The notes: generated from the sequence alone by a model not told the origin. Shown: positions 19,140-28,467, counted from the first letter of the stretch. The stretch is 64,000 nt of DNA from CAWAXW01 sp963786155 (GCA_963786155.1 CAWAXW010000006.1:1612001-1676000), one strand, 5' to 3'. Numbers and translations: made by a program.

Positions 19140-19961
19140 TGGCCGTCCTCGAGATAAAGGACATGGGGATCCGTTTCGGCGGACTGGTTGCGCTCGAGGG
19201 CGTCAACGTCGAAGTCCCCGAATGGGAGATCGTCGGCCTCATCGGCCCCAATGGGGCGGGAAAGACGACTCTCTTCAACTGCGTCATGGGCTTGTACGAG
19301 CCCAACCTCGGCGAGCGCAAGGTGATCTATCGCGACCGCGACATCTCACTGCTGCCCACCCACCGGCGCGTGGCCGCGGGCATCGGACGAACGTTCCAGA
19401 ACATCGGGTTGGTGCGTGAGCTCACCGTGCTCGAAAACTGCCTCGTTGCCCAGCACTCCCGGATCTCATACGGGGCTATGGGCGCACTGATCGGCGCGCC
19501 CCGCTCGTTCGCGGAAGAGCGCAGGCTCCGGGAGAACGCGATGGAGGTCCTCGAGTTCTTCGATCTTGCCAAGCTCGCCAACTCCTCGTTGAGCGGCCTC
19601 CCGTACGGCACGCTCAAGCTCATCGAGATCGCGACCGTCATGGCAACCGACCCGGATGTGTTGCTGCTGGATGAGCCCACCTCTGGGATGGGCCCGGACG
19701 AGGCTCACGATTTCGGCGAGCGTCTACTGCGATTGCGGAAGATGCTGAACCTGACCGTTCTCATGATCGAGCACCACGTGCCGCTCGTTGTCGGGGTCTG
19801 CGACTACGTCTACGTCCTGAACTTCGGCAAGATCCTGACGCACGGGAAACCTCAGGAAGTGCAGAGCCATCCGGAGGTCGATCGCGGCCTACCTCGGAGG
19901 CGAGGCCGCGCACTACGAGAAGCTCCACGAAAAGGAGGAACCGGCCGATGTCACTCCTTGA
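19139..19961 (+). CDS. livG: Liv-type ABC transporter ATPase LivG (frameshift near C-terminus)
   Basis: Cytoplasmic ATPase of the importer. Walker A is GPNGAGKT at residues 36-43, the family signature is LSGLPYGTLKLIEIA, and Walker B is VLLLDEPTSGMG. A one-base insertion near 19877-19880 breaks the frame just after EVQSHPEV: read in the next frame the protein continues IAAYLGGEAAHYEK and stops TGA at 19959-19961, the normal LivG ending, about 273 residues. The unshifted frame would run on to 19996 with a meaningless arginine-rich tail. The end overlaps the livF start (19948). Confidence 0.9.
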
Positions 19962-20661
19962 GGTCCGCGATCTCGAGTGCGGGTACGGCAGCCTGAAGGT
20001 GTTGAGCGGTATCTCCTTCGACGTCGAGGAGGGGCAGACCGTTGCCCTATTGGGCCTCAATGGAGCCGGGAAGACGACCACGGTGATGACCCTGGCCGGA
20101 CTCCACAAGCCCTGGAGTGGGAACGTAACGTTCAACGAGAACGACGTGACCGGGCTGGACCCTCGCAAGCTCGTCACCCAGGGGATCGTGCTCGTTCCCG
20201 AAGGTCGCCACGTCTTCCCGCAGCTCACGATCGCCCAGAACCTCCGCCTGGGGGCCTGGCCCTACAAGCGAGACCGCAAGAAGACGCGCGAGATCGTCGA
20301 GCAGGCCGTCGAGTACTTCCCTCGGCTCCGTGAGCGCTGGACGCAGCTCGCCGGGACGCTTTCGGGCGGCGAGCAGCAGATGCTCGCGATCGCGCGCGGT
20401 TTGATGGCACGTCCCAAGCTCCTGTTGATCGACGAAGCCTCGCTGGGGTTGTCGCCCAAGCTCACCGAGACGGTCTTCGAGGTCGCCAAGCGCATCAACG
20501 ACGACGGGGTCACCGTCTTCCTGGTCGAGCAGAACGCCGGCGTGCTGGCGATCGCCGACCGCGTCTTCGTCATGGAGAAGGGGACGCTCGTCTACACGGG
20601 CCACGGCTCCGAGCTGATCGAAGACGCCGAGATGCGCAAGACCTACCTAGGCGTCGGCTAG
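19948..20661 (+). CDS. livF: Liv-type ABC transporter ATPase LivF
   Basis: Second ATPase of the importer, intact at 237 residues. Walker A is GLNGAGKT (36-43), signature LSGGEQQMLAIARGL, Walker B LLLIDEASLGLSP, H-loop FLVEQNAG. An AAGGAGG-type ribosome-binding site (AAAGGAGG at 19931-19938) lies within livG. It is the last gene of the operon; its end overlaps the convergent Rossmann-fold gene by 15 bp. Confidence 0.94.
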   Translation: MSLLEVRDLECGYGSLKVLSGISFDVEEGQTVALLGLNGAGKTTTVMTLAGLHKPWSGNVTFNENDVTGLDPRKLVTQGIVLVPEGRHVFPQLTIAQNLRLGAWPYKRDRKKTREIVEQAVEYFPRLRERWTQLAGTLSGGEQQMLAIARGLMARPKLLLIDEASLGLSPKLTETVFEVAKRINDDGVTVFLVEQNAGVLAIADRVFVMEKGTLVYTGHGSELIEDAEMRKTYLGVG

Positions 20662-21156
20662 CCCCAGCGCCCTCCAAGAATCTGCTTCGTGCAAGTCGAG
20701 GTCAAGATCGATCTCGCCCGCGAGGTCGTCGGCCGCGTCGATCGCAATCGCCGTCCGCTTGGCGTCAACTCGTGAGTCTCGCAGCCGGCCCCTTCGACCT
20801 CTCCACAGAAGGACCTTTTGATCCACCGATCCCCAAGAACGAGTCACGGACGCATCCGGGGCATCTCCAACGAAGACGAGTCGCTCGACCTTCGCCAAGC
20901 GAGCTCCTTCCGCAATGGCTTCGAGTCCTTCTCTGACTCCCTCGCCCGCCACGATCGTCCGGACGTTCTGCGCAGCCCGCTCGATGAGGTCGGGGTCCCC
21001 AGAATCACCACCGGCTATAAAGGCGCCGAGGGCCTTGAGCTCCGCGGCATGCTCGGCGTCGTTCTCGATCGTTCTCACTTCGTCGTCCTGTGCGATCAGA
21101 CGTTCGACCACCGCTCGAGTGACATCGTGTGGAAGTCCGACCAACAGGACACTCAC
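20647..21156 (-). CDS. NAD(P)-binding Rossmann-fold protein
   Basis: Short 169-residue protein resembling the N-terminal half of atypical SDR/NmrA-like proteins: MSVLLVGLPHDVTRAVVERL (dinucleotide-binding loop, though the usual GxxGxxG is replaced by GLPHDV), VRTIENDAEHAAELKALGA, and VERLVFVGDAP. The C-terminal 50 residues are acidic (AGEIDLDLDLHEADSW). It is coupled to the upstream lipid kinase gene by a 4-bp overlap. No substrate can be suggested; it may be regulatory rather than enzymatic because it lacks a clear catalytic YxxxK. Confidence 0.6.
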   Translation of the reverse strand: MSVLLVGLPHDVTRAVVERLIAQDDEVRTIENDAEHAAELKALGAFIAGGDSGDPDLIERAAQNVRTIVAGEGVREGLEAIAEGARLAKVERLVFVGDAPDASVTRSWGSVDQKVLLWRGRRGRLRDSRVDAKRTAIAIDAADDLAGEIDLDLDLHEADSWRALGLADA

Positions 21157-22067
21157 GCCAGCACTTTGAGTGCGTCGGGCTCCACCCAGAACCGGGCCGA
21201 GCGCACGGCGGGAGAGGCTCGCCGTCGACGTGGCGCCCGAAAGGCTGGTCGGAGTAGAGCTCGAACTTGTCCTGGTCGTTCGCGTAGAAGACGTCGGGGT
21301 GATGGACGAGATCCCCAGATACGAGACATCGCCACGCGTAGTTCGGAAGGGCTTCGATCCGCATCGTCTTGAGCCCGAACACGTCTATGCCGCCCGCTAA
21401 ATCGACTTCGGGCGCGATCTGGATCGGTCGGTTGAACAGGTAGGCATAGGGCCCGGCGTTCGACACGATCGCCATCGACACCGGCACCTCGCCGAAGTCT
21501 CCCTTCAGGACCATCGACGGATCGCGATGGCGATAGCTCCCCGTCAGCACTCTGAAAGCGCTCCAATAGAAGAACAGTTCGCCGAAGCGGCGCTTCGAAG
21601 GAACGTAGCGCTCGACCCGCTCGGCCGCCTCGGCATCGAAACCGCAGCCCGCGGAGAACGTGAAGTAGCGATCGTCCATCCGCCCGAGCGGGACCCGCCG
21701 CGGCTCCTTGCTTCAGTCTCGCTAGCAGATGATCGATCGCCTCGAAGGGATCGAGGGGCACCTCCAGAGCGCGAGCGAAGACGTTCATCGTTCCACCGGG
21801 GACGATGGCAAGGGCGGTCTCCGTTCCGGCGAGCCCATTGGCCACCTCGTTGACGTGGCCGTCACCTCCGAATGCGATCGCGAACGGCTCCTTGGCCGCG
21901 GCGACGTCCGCCGCCAACGTGATGGCGGTATCGCGGCCGCTGGTGACGAGGACGTCCAGGTCGAAGCGGGACCGGATGGCCTCGACCACTTCGGTGCGGC
22001 GACCTTCGGACGACCGGCCCGCGTTAGGGTTCACGATCAGTACGGTCCGGGGTTTCTTACGCGGCAT
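21153..22067 (-). CDS. Diacylglycerol/lipid kinase family protein (two compensating frameshifts)
   Basis: Cytoplasmic kinase of the DagK/YegS type, phosphorylating a lipid such as diacylglycerol. The N-terminal lobe (from 22067) has VLIVNPNAGRSSEG and the nucleotide motif FGGDGHVNEVANGL with VPGGTMNVFARAL. Around 21690-21710 the frame shifts to give YFTFSAGCGFDAEAAERVE...VPVSMAIVSNAGPYAYLF, then returns near 21180-21200 to end WVEPDALKVLA. The flanking frames are in register, so two opposite one-base errors restore about 304 residues, normal for the family. Divergent from the metallo-beta-lactamase gene with 34 bp between start codons. Confidence 0.83.
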   Translation of the reverse strand: MPRKKPRTVLIVNPNAGRSSEGRRTEVVEAIRSRFDLDVLVTSGRDTAITLAADVAAAKEPFAIAFGGDGHVNEVANGLAGTETALAIVPGGTMNVFARALEVPLDPFEAIDHLLARLKQGAAAGPARADGRSLLHVLRGLRFRCRGGRAGRALRSFEAPLRRTVLLLERFQSADGELSPSRSVDGPEGRLRRGAGVDGDRVERRALCLPVQPTDPDRARSRFSGRHRRVRAQDDADRSPSELRVAMSRIWGSRPSPRRLLRERPGQVRALLRPAFRAPRRRRASPAVRSARFWVEPDALKVLA

Positions 22068-22101
22068 CCCGGCACGCTAACGCTTTCGTGAGGTGGCAAA
22101 T

Positions 22102-23039
22102 ATGGATGCACGGCCGATCGTCATCGATACCAAGATGCACGGGCACGAGAAGGTGACCGCCGTCTTCGTCATCCGTGGCGAGCAGACGGCCTTGATCGAG
22201 ACGGGCCCGAAGAGCTCCCTCAAGCACACTCTGGCCGGCCTCGATGCCGCCGGCATCGACCATCTCGACTGGATCGTGGTTACGCACATCCACCTGGACC
22301 ACGCCGGGGCGGCCGGGTCGCTGGCGCAGCGTTTCCCCGAGGCCACGGTGGCCGTGCACGAGGTCGGCGCCCGCCACCTGGTCGATCCCTCGCAAGCTGT
22401 GGTCGAGCGCGTCGCGGATCTACGGCGACGACATGGACCGGATGTGGGGCGGCATCGATCCGCTTCCCGAAGAACGGATCCGAACCCTCGTGGACGGCGA
22501 CAAGATCGACCTCGGGGGCCGCGTCCTCCAGGCGGTCGAGACCCCCGGTCACGCCGCGCCATCACCATGCGCTGCTCGACGATGCAACCGGTTTCGTGTT
22601 CACGGGCGATGCGCTCTGCGTTCGCCTTCCCGACGTCGGCGTGATGCGCCCGGCCACTCCCCCGCCGGAGTTCAACCTCGAAGACATGATCGCTTCCATC
22701 CGCAGGATCCAAAGCCTCAAGCCCGAGCAGGTGTGGCTCACGCACTTCGCCTCGGCTCAAGAGGGCGAGAGAGCAACCGGCGTGGACGACACCTGCGAGC
22801 GAGCCATAGATGCACTGAACGTCTGGAACGAGCTGATCGCCAAGGCCAGGCAGCGCTCGGACGACGTGGATGAGATCACGAAGATCATCACGGCCGAGTT
22901 GCAAGCGATGATGGAGAGCGAGATACCTCTGGAGTCCATCCAGCGCATGGAGCAGACGACCTCGTACCGGATGAACGTGATGGGCTACAAGCGCTACCTG
23001 GACAAGAAAGCAGAAGCAGCCTCTAGCTCAGGGGCTTGA
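22102..23039 (+). CDS. Metallo-beta-lactamase-fold hydrolase (two frameshifts)
   Basis: Likely zinc hydrolase of the glyoxalase II/MBL superfamily. The ATG at 22102 follows AGGTGG (22091-22096). The metal motif THIHLDHAG sits in the first segment. Frame changes near 22415-22425 and near 22555-22590 connect it to GDDMDRMWGGIDPLPEERI and VLQAVETPGHA (third zinc ligand region), then MFTGDALCVRLPDVGVMRPA (GD motif aspartate) and a helical C-terminal domain ending YKRYLDKKAEAAS. The reconstructed length of about 312 residues suits a family with a C-terminal helical extension. Substrate unknown. Confidence 0.82.
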
Positions 23040-23484
23040 CGAACACGTAGCTCTTTTGTTCGTAGTCCATCTTCTCTTGGTAGAAGCGGTGGGCGTCGGT
23101 GCGTTGCAACCCCGATGCGAGCGCGATCGTGTCGCACCCGCGCTTCTTCGCCAGCTCCTCGAGGTGCTCGAGCAAAGCTGCGCCGTGGCCCCTCGACCGC
23201 TCAGACTCCGTCGTGATTAGGTCGTACACCCAAAGGTAGCGGCCGTAGTAGAAGTTCGTACGGAAGGCGATGCCGGCCAGCGCCACGATCTCGCCGTCGA
23301 CGCCCGCGGCGAACAACCTGTATCCGTCGTTCCGCATCGCCACGAGCAAGTCCTGGTAGCGGACCTCGTCGACATCGAGCCGCAGCTCGTGCATGACCTT
23401 GAACGCCCGTTCGAACTGGTCGTCCCCCTTAAGCTCGAAGATCTCAGTCACTTTGCGCCAACTTTCGCGCTCGCTCGGGGGCAT
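23023..23484 (-). CDS. GNAT-family N-acetyltransferase
   Basis: Intact 153-residue acetyltransferase. The acetyl-CoA binding motif A is visible as LITTESERSRGHGAALLEHL (Q/RxxGxG/A), followed by KRGCDTIALASGLQRTDAHRFYQEKMDYEQKSY, the usual strand-helix end of GNAT enzymes. It overlaps the upstream TPR gene by 41 bp and the convergent MBL gene by 17 bp. Acceptor substrate (small molecule or protein) is unknown. Confidence 0.87.
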   Translation of the reverse strand: MPPSERESWRKVTEIFELKGDDQFERAFKVMHELRLDVDEVRYQDLLVAMRNDGYRLFAAGVDGEIVALAGIAFRTNFYYGRYLWVYDLITTESERSRGHGAALLEHLEELAKKRGCDTIALASGLQRTDAHRFYQEKMDYEQKSYVFVKPLS

Positions 23485-24175
23485 CGGTTAGCTCTGGGTC
23501 GACGCTCGTTACGGCATCGAACCATTCGCGGGCCAGGGTGAACCGGCCCCTGCGCTCGAGCAGGTCGGCGAGCGCATACCAAGCCCTCAGATGATGCTCC
23601 TCGGGCGACTCCGGCCTCAAAGGCAACCGCTCGAGCCGGTCGATCGCCGCATCCACCTCATCCATGTCCGCCAGCGCCCCCGCCGCGACGATCTGGCCCT
23701 CGAAGTAGACGCCCGGGTCCGAGCCCTTCGCTTCCATCTCATCGATCAGCTCGACCGAACGCTCCGGTTTCTCGAGCGCCCGGTAGGCGTCGGCCAGCAC
23801 CGGGTTCTGCTCTGTGGTCCCCGACAGCCGCCGGAACGCCGACAATTCGCGCGCGGCCTCGGCCCACTTGGAGCTGCGGTAGTAGGCGATCCCCAGAAGC
23901 TCCCGCACCGTCGCCGAACGCAGAGCCATGTGTTTCGCCTGGTCGCCAAGCCGGATCGCCCCGGGAAGATCGCCCGCCGCGAACGCGCCAGCCGCTTCCC
24001 CAAAGGTCTTGATCAGTATCTCGGCCTTGCCCGGCCGTCCCGTCGCACGCAACTCGCCCACGATCTCATCCGACAGATGGATCGGGTCGTACTCGGGCCG
24101 CGGCTTGTCCCGCCGCGGTGGCCCCGAGCGACCCCTCTGATGGGTTGCTCGATGAGGACGCCCACGCTCCGGCAT
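23444..24175 (-). CDS. Tetratricopeptide-repeat protein
   Basis: Intact 243-residue protein. The first about 35 residues are basic and low complexity (RPHRATHQRGRSGPPRRDKP), perhaps partly upstream of the true start. Residues about 60-235 are helical hairpins with TPR-like alanine/leucine patterns (FAAGDLPGAIRLGDQAKHMA; ADAYRALEKPERSVELIDEM; RAWYALADLLERRGRFTLAR). No signal peptide. It is likely a protein-interaction scaffold; its coding end overlaps the GNAT gene, so the two are probably co-expressed. Partner unknown. Confidence 0.78.
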   Translation of the reverse strand: MPERGRPHRATHQRGRSGPPRRDKPRPEYDPIHLSDEIVGELRATGRPGKAEILIKTFGEAAGAFAAGDLPGAIRLGDQAKHMALRSATVRELLGIAYYRSSKWAEAARELSAFRRLSGTTEQNPVLADAYRALEKPERSVELIDEMEAKGSDPGVYFEGQIVAAGALADMDEVDAAIDRLERLPLRPESPEEHHLRAWYALADLLERRGRFTLAREWFDAVTSVDPELTDAPERARKLAQSD

Positions 24176-24251
24176 CGGATGACCCTAATCAATGGCCTTG
24201 TGCTCTGGGCTCCAGCCGCTCAAACTCATACGAGATCGTTGAGGAGGTCGT

Positions 24252-25288
24252 TTGAGGAGAATGATCGCGGTTGCATTGGCCGGGCTGCTGGTAATGGGCG
24301 CAGCCTCCTCCTTCGCCGCGCCTCCTGCGACCAACGATTCGTACCTGCCTCAGCTCTGGGGGCTTTCTCAGATCGGGGCGTTCAAAGCATGGGAGATAAG
24401 CAAAGGCCGGGGCGTGGTCATCGCCATCGTCGACTCCGGCGTCGATCTGGAGCATCCTGACTTCGGCCCAAAGCTCCGGGTATTTGACGGGGCCGACATC
24501 GTGGAGCCGGAGAGCGCCGACGGGCCCGACGACCCCCGCGGGCATGGCACTCACGTGGCCGGGATCGCTGCTGCGGTGGCGAACAATTCGGAAGGGGTCG
24601 CCGGAGCCGCGCCCAAGGCAAAGATCCTTCCTGTCAGGGTCGTGGACGCCGAAGGTTCTGCCGACACCGACGACGTCGCCACTGGATCCGATTCGCGGCC
24701 GACCATGGAGCCGATGTGATCAATCTCTCGCTCGGTATCAACGGCGCCGCCGGCGAGGTTTACGACCTGATCGGTTCTCTCGCGCCGATGCAAGACGCGA
24801 TCGTCTACGCGTGGGAGAAGGGGGCTGTCGTCATTGCCGCCGCCGGGAACGACACTTTCCCGATGTGCGGTTCGCCTGCAACCGAAGAGTTCGTGGTCTG
24901 TGTTGGTGCCACGGGTCCTTCGGGGGACATCGCCAGCTACTCCAACTTCGACGCTCTCGCGGCCGACACATTCCTCGTAGCGCCGGGCGGCGAGCCGGCC
25001 GGCCTTACGTGCGATTCGTTCATCCTCTCTACGTACCCGATCGACAAGACGCCGACGGGATGCGCCCCTCCGGATCAGGTCGGATACGACGTGAACAGCG
25101 GCACATCGATGGCCGCGCCGTTCGTTTCGGGAGTGGCCGCCCTCCTCGCAGAAGAGGGATTGGACAACGAGCAGATCGTTGACTGCCTAGCCAGAACAGC
25201 CAAGGACCTGGGCGAACCGGGCCGCGACCCGATCTACGGCTTCGGGCTTGTGCGGGCCAACAAGGCCGTAAAGAAGTGCAGAAAATAG
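24252..25288 (+). CDS. Secreted subtilisin-like serine protease (frameshifted)
   Basis: Exported S8-family peptidase. A TTG start at 24252 is favoured because AGGAGG (24241-24246) lies 5 bp upstream; the ATG at 24261 is too far. A signal peptide (VALAGLLVMGAASSFA) is followed directly by the catalytic domain with no clear propeptide. The triad is complete: Asp in IVDSGVDLEHPDFG, His in HGTHVAGIAA, Ser in GTSMAAPFVSGVAALL; the oxyanion Asn is in AAAGND. One frameshift near 24680-24690 joins DTDDVATG to ADVINLSLG. Total about 345 residues. Four or more cysteines suggest disulfides. The gene ends at a terminator shared with the convergent 5S gene. Confidence 0.88.
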
Positions 25289-25316
25289 AAAAAGGCCGCC
25301 CTCGCGGGCGACCTTT
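25283..25316. terminator. Bidirectional hairpin terminator between subtilase and 5S rRNA
   Basis: An inverted repeat with AAAGG-CC/T-GCCC arms and a TCGC loop (25291-25316). On the minus strand it is followed by TTTTTCTATTTTC, a good Rho-independent terminator for the 23S-5S transcript. On the plus strand the T run is short (TTTCTC), so it may also help end the subtilase transcript. Confidence 0.85.
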
Positions 25317-25328
25317 CTCGAGATTAAT

Positions 25329-25447
25329 CCCGGCGGCGTCCTACTCTCCCACCCCGTCTCCAGGGCAGTACCATCGGCGCTGAAGGGCTTAACTTCTGGG
25401 TTCGGAATGGGACCAGGTGTGACCCCTTCGCTAAGACCACCGGAAAC
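25329..25447 (-). rRNA. rrf: 5S ribosomal RNA
   Basis: The minus strand reads GUUUCCGGUGGUCUUAGCGA at the 5' end, with the conserved CCCAUUCCGAACCCAGAAGU loop, and ends near GGACGCCGCCGGGAU; 5' and 3' ends pair as in 5S rRNA. The length of about 118 nt is normal. It follows the 23S gene by about 70 bp. Confidence 0.95.
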
Positions 25448-25495
25448 CTATGATCCAGTTGTCAGGCTACTCGTTGCAGGGCAGAACCCTGAACC

Positions 25496-25514
25496 CTCCA
25501 TAGCGAGCGCGAGC
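25496..25514 (+). repeat. Left arm of the 23S processing stem (19-bp inverted repeat)
   Basis: CTCCATAGCGAGCGCGAGC lies just beyond the 23S 3' end. Its exact reverse complement occurs at 29625-29643, just before the 23S 5' end. In the precursor RNA the two would pair into the long stem cleaved by RNase III during 23S maturation. A perfect 19-bp match 4.1 kb apart is not expected by chance. Confidence 0.9.
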
Positions 25515-25819
25515 TAACCAAGCCCTCGGCCTATTAGTACCGGTCGCCTGAACACATTGCTGTGCTTACAGCTCCGGCCTATCAACCTTGTCGTCTAGCA
25601 AGGGGCCTTACCCGCTTATGCGGTGGGAGATCTCATCTCGGGGTGGGCTTCGCACTTAGATGCTTTCAGCGCTTATCTCATCCGCACGTAGCTAAACAGC
25701 ATGCCCTTGGCAGAACAACTGTCACACTAGAGGTGCGTCCGTCCCGGTCCTCTCGTACTAGGGACAGCTCCCCTCAAATCTCCTACGCCCGCGGAGGATA
25801 GGGACCGAACTGTCTCACG

Positions 25820-26553
25820 CATGTGATTCCCCCATTACTGGAGGCACAGACTATATCTCCACCCTCTTTCGAGGGGCCGGCGTGTTATGGGATCCACTGA
25901 TTTGTTGACCGCGTCGAATCCCATCTCTCTGATGAGCGACCAGAGAAGTCGTTACGGGGGCCAACAGTCCCTTGCTACGAAGATGTTGCTCGACATCTTC
26001 GGCGGTGATCCGCTTCGTTCTTCGAATAGTTTAGGGATGAAACGCATCAGCAGCCTTCGCCACCATCAGGAATTCCTCTGGCTCCATCCGAGGCCGAATC
26101 TGTGGCAACAGCCACAGTGCCCTGCGAACGTGCTCTCTTTTGAAGATCACGTAGGGCTCGACCTCTTGGAAGATGGTCTTCAGTAAGGGCCGACTGGTGA
26201 TCACGAGGTCACTCATGCCGGTGCCTCGGTCTCGCAGGTATCCACCGTCCAGCAGTCGTTGGAGCTCGACTCGAGCCCCGCTCGTTGCCGAAGTGCTCTG
26301 CGAGAGGGACATACTCGCTCGGATGTAGAACCCGAACTTGTACTCCTTCTGTCTGACCACCTGGAAATGGATGCTTCCATCTCCGTCGAGGAATCCCGCC
26401 AGGTAGGACGCTTCTGATGCAGTTAGTAGTTGGCCTTCCCTCGGTATTGCCCGCATTCATCACACTCTAGAGAACGGGTGTGACAGTTAGGGTTTCACCG
26501 ATATAAGCCGGTGAGCACCCAGGGATTACTCCCTGGGGACGCCATGTGATCTG
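25820..26553 (-). ncRNA. Group I intron at 23S position L2593, with endonuclease ORF
   Basis: 734 nt interrupt 23S after the U equivalent to E. coli U2593 (exon ...GAACGU / CGUGAGACAG...). The intron starts CAGAUCACAUGG and ends in G (AUCACAUG), as group I introns do. A P1 helix forms between exon-intron ACGU-CA and UG-GCGU, with the U.G wobble at the splice site. Core pieces are visible: CGGCUUAUAUCGGUGAAA with CCUAACU (P4-P6 area), CCCGUAACGACU (25947-25958) and AUAUAGUCUGUGCC (25844-25857); ACGACU/AGUC-U-GU forms P7 with its bulged base. The ORF at 26031-26456 sits between these blocks. It should self-splice from the precursor. No group II features (domain V, AY end) are present. Confidence 0.92.
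26031..26456 (-). CDS. LAGLIDADG homing endonuclease, I-CreI type
   Basis: 141-residue protein encoded in the sense direction inside the L2593 intron. It has one LAGLIDADG motif (YLAGFLDGDGSIHFQV, residues about 17-33), including the metal-binding aspartate, so it should act as a homodimer. Alignment by eye to I-CreI is good throughout: the DGDGS turn, EYKFGFYIRASMSLSQS, GGYLRDRGTGMSDLVI (I-CreI: GVGYVRDRGSVSD), LLKTIFQEVEPYVIFKRE (catalytic-type lysine in FKRE, I-CreI K98) and the final helix EEFLMVAKAADAF. I-CreI cuts the intronless 23S gene at this same site. The target sequence (ACGTCGTGAGACAGTT) is present in the flanking exons. No Shine-Dalgarno precedes the ATG, so expression may be low. 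Confidence 0.92.
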   Translation of the reverse strand: MRAIPREGQLLTASEASYLAGFLDGDGSIHFQVVRQKEYKFGFYIRASMSLSQSTSATSGARVELQRLLDGGYLRDRGTGMSDLVITSRPLLKTIFQEVEPYVIFKREHVRRALWLLPQIRPRMEPEEFLMVAKAADAFHP

Positions 26554-26576
26554 ACGTTCTAAACCCAGCTCGCGTA

Positions 26577-26613
<37 letters not shown>

Positions 26614-26646
26614 GCTCCAGCCCCAGGATGCGATGAGCCGACATCG

Positions 26647-26941
26647 CACGTGTCCGCTATTACTAACGGCGCAGACTATGTCTTCACCCTGCCCAGACCA
26701 TGGGCGAGGGGTCGGCGTGTTGTGGCGTCCATAGATTTGGCCAATTGCCAGTAGATCGCCACCGGGCCATATAGGCCTCAGTCGTTACGGGGTCATGCGG
26801 TGCTTGCCTACTGATTGGTCTTCGCTTTCCGCAGACTTCCCACGGCATCGCCCTTTCGACTCCGGCAAGAGTCGAGTTAGGGGTTCACCGTTATAAGCCG
26901 ATACTTGAACAGCATTTCTGCTGCTTCACCCCATGTTGTTG
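26647..26941 (-). ncRNA. Group I intron at 23S position L2500, no ORF
   Basis: 295 nt interrupt 23S after the U equivalent to E. coli U2500, next to the peptidyl-transferase centre (exon GGCACCU / CGAUGUCGGCUC). It begins CAACAACAUGG and ends GGACACGUG, that is, in G. P1 is CACCU-CA with UG-GGGUG, seven pairs including U.G at the splice site. It shares core blocks with the L2593 intron: CGGCUUAUAACGGUGAA with CCUAACU, CCCGUAACGACU (26780-26791), CACGCCG and GACAUAGUCUG near the 3' end. No long ORF fits inside, so it is a compact ribozyme that must depend on another factor or on inheritance to spread. Confidence 0.9.
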
Positions 26942-27462
26942 AGGTGCCAAACCTTGCCGTCGATATGGACTCTTGGGCAAGATCAGCCTGTTATCCCTAG
27001 GGTACCTTTTAGCCGATGAGCGACGGCCCTACCACGAGGAGCCGCCGGATCACTATCTCCCGCTTTCGCGCCTGCTCGACTTGTAGGTCTCGCAGTCAAG
27101 CTCCCTTGTGCGATTGCACTCGACTCCTGATGGCCGACCAGGATGAGGGAACCTTTGAACACCTCCGTTACACTTTGGGAGGTCACCGCCCCAGTGAAAC
27201 TGCCCACCAGACACTGTTCCCGACCCGGATAACGGGCCCGGGTTAGAAGCTCAGAATATGCAGGGCGGTATTTCAAGGGTGGCTCCACCGAAACCGGAGT
27301 CCCGGCTTCAAAGCCTCCCGCCTATCCTACGCAACACATCCCAAACTCCAATATCAAGCTGCAGTAAAGGTCCTAGGGTCTTTCCGTCCTTCCGCGGGTA
27401 ACGAGCATCTTTACTCGTATTGCAATTTCGCCGAGTCCCCGGTTGAGACAGTGCCCAAGTCG

Positions 27463-27519
<57 letters not shown>

Positions 27520-28429
27520 GGTTATAGTTACCGCCGCCGTTTACCGGGGCTTAGGTTCAAAGCTTCGCTGGGCCGAAGCCCAGCTAACCCTTCCCCTTAA
27601 CCTTCCGGCACCGGGCAGGCGTCAGAGCGTATACGGCGCCTTACGGCTTAGCACGCTCCTGTGTTTTTAGTAAACAGTCGCTTGGGCCTGGTTTCTGCGA
27701 CCATCCTCGGCCTCGGGAGCAAGTCCCTACACCAAAGATGGCGCCGCTTATCCCGAAGTTACGCGGCCAATTTGCCGAGTTCCTTAACCAGGGTTATCTC
27801 GATCGCCTCGGTATGCTCTACCTGTCCACCTGTGTCGGTTTGGGGTACGGGCACCACACAAGCTCACTAGAGGCTTTTCTCGGAAGTATGGGCTTATCGG
27901 CTTCGGCTCAGGCGCCTCGGCATCGCATCTCAGGATTAACGGTCCCCCGGATTTACCTAAGGGACCTCCCTACCTGCTTACCCCATGTCAACCAACGCAT
28001 GGGTCCGACTACCCTTCTCCGTCACCCCATCGCTCCCCTAGAACATCTGGGTCGGTAGGCCCCGAAGGGCTTCCCTTAGCAAGATGCTTCGGGGTTGGCG
28101 CGTGTGTGGTGGTACTGGAATATCAACCAGTTGTCCATCGCCTACGCCTCTCGGCCTCGGCTTAGGTCCCGACTCACCCTGGGCGGATTAACCTTCCCCA
28201 GGAACCCTTGGACTTACGGCGTCGAAGTTTCTCGCTTCGATCTCGCTACTCATGCCGGCATTCGCACTTGTGAACGCTCCAGCCCCTCTTACGAGAAACC
28301 TTCGCAGCAGATCACAACGCTCCCCTACCGATCACATAAAATGCAATCCCGCAGCTTCGGTACTTTGCTTAGCCCCGCTGAATTGTCGGCGCGGAACCAC
28401 TCGACCAGTGAGCTGTTACGCACTCTTTC

Positions 28430-28467
<38 letters not shown>

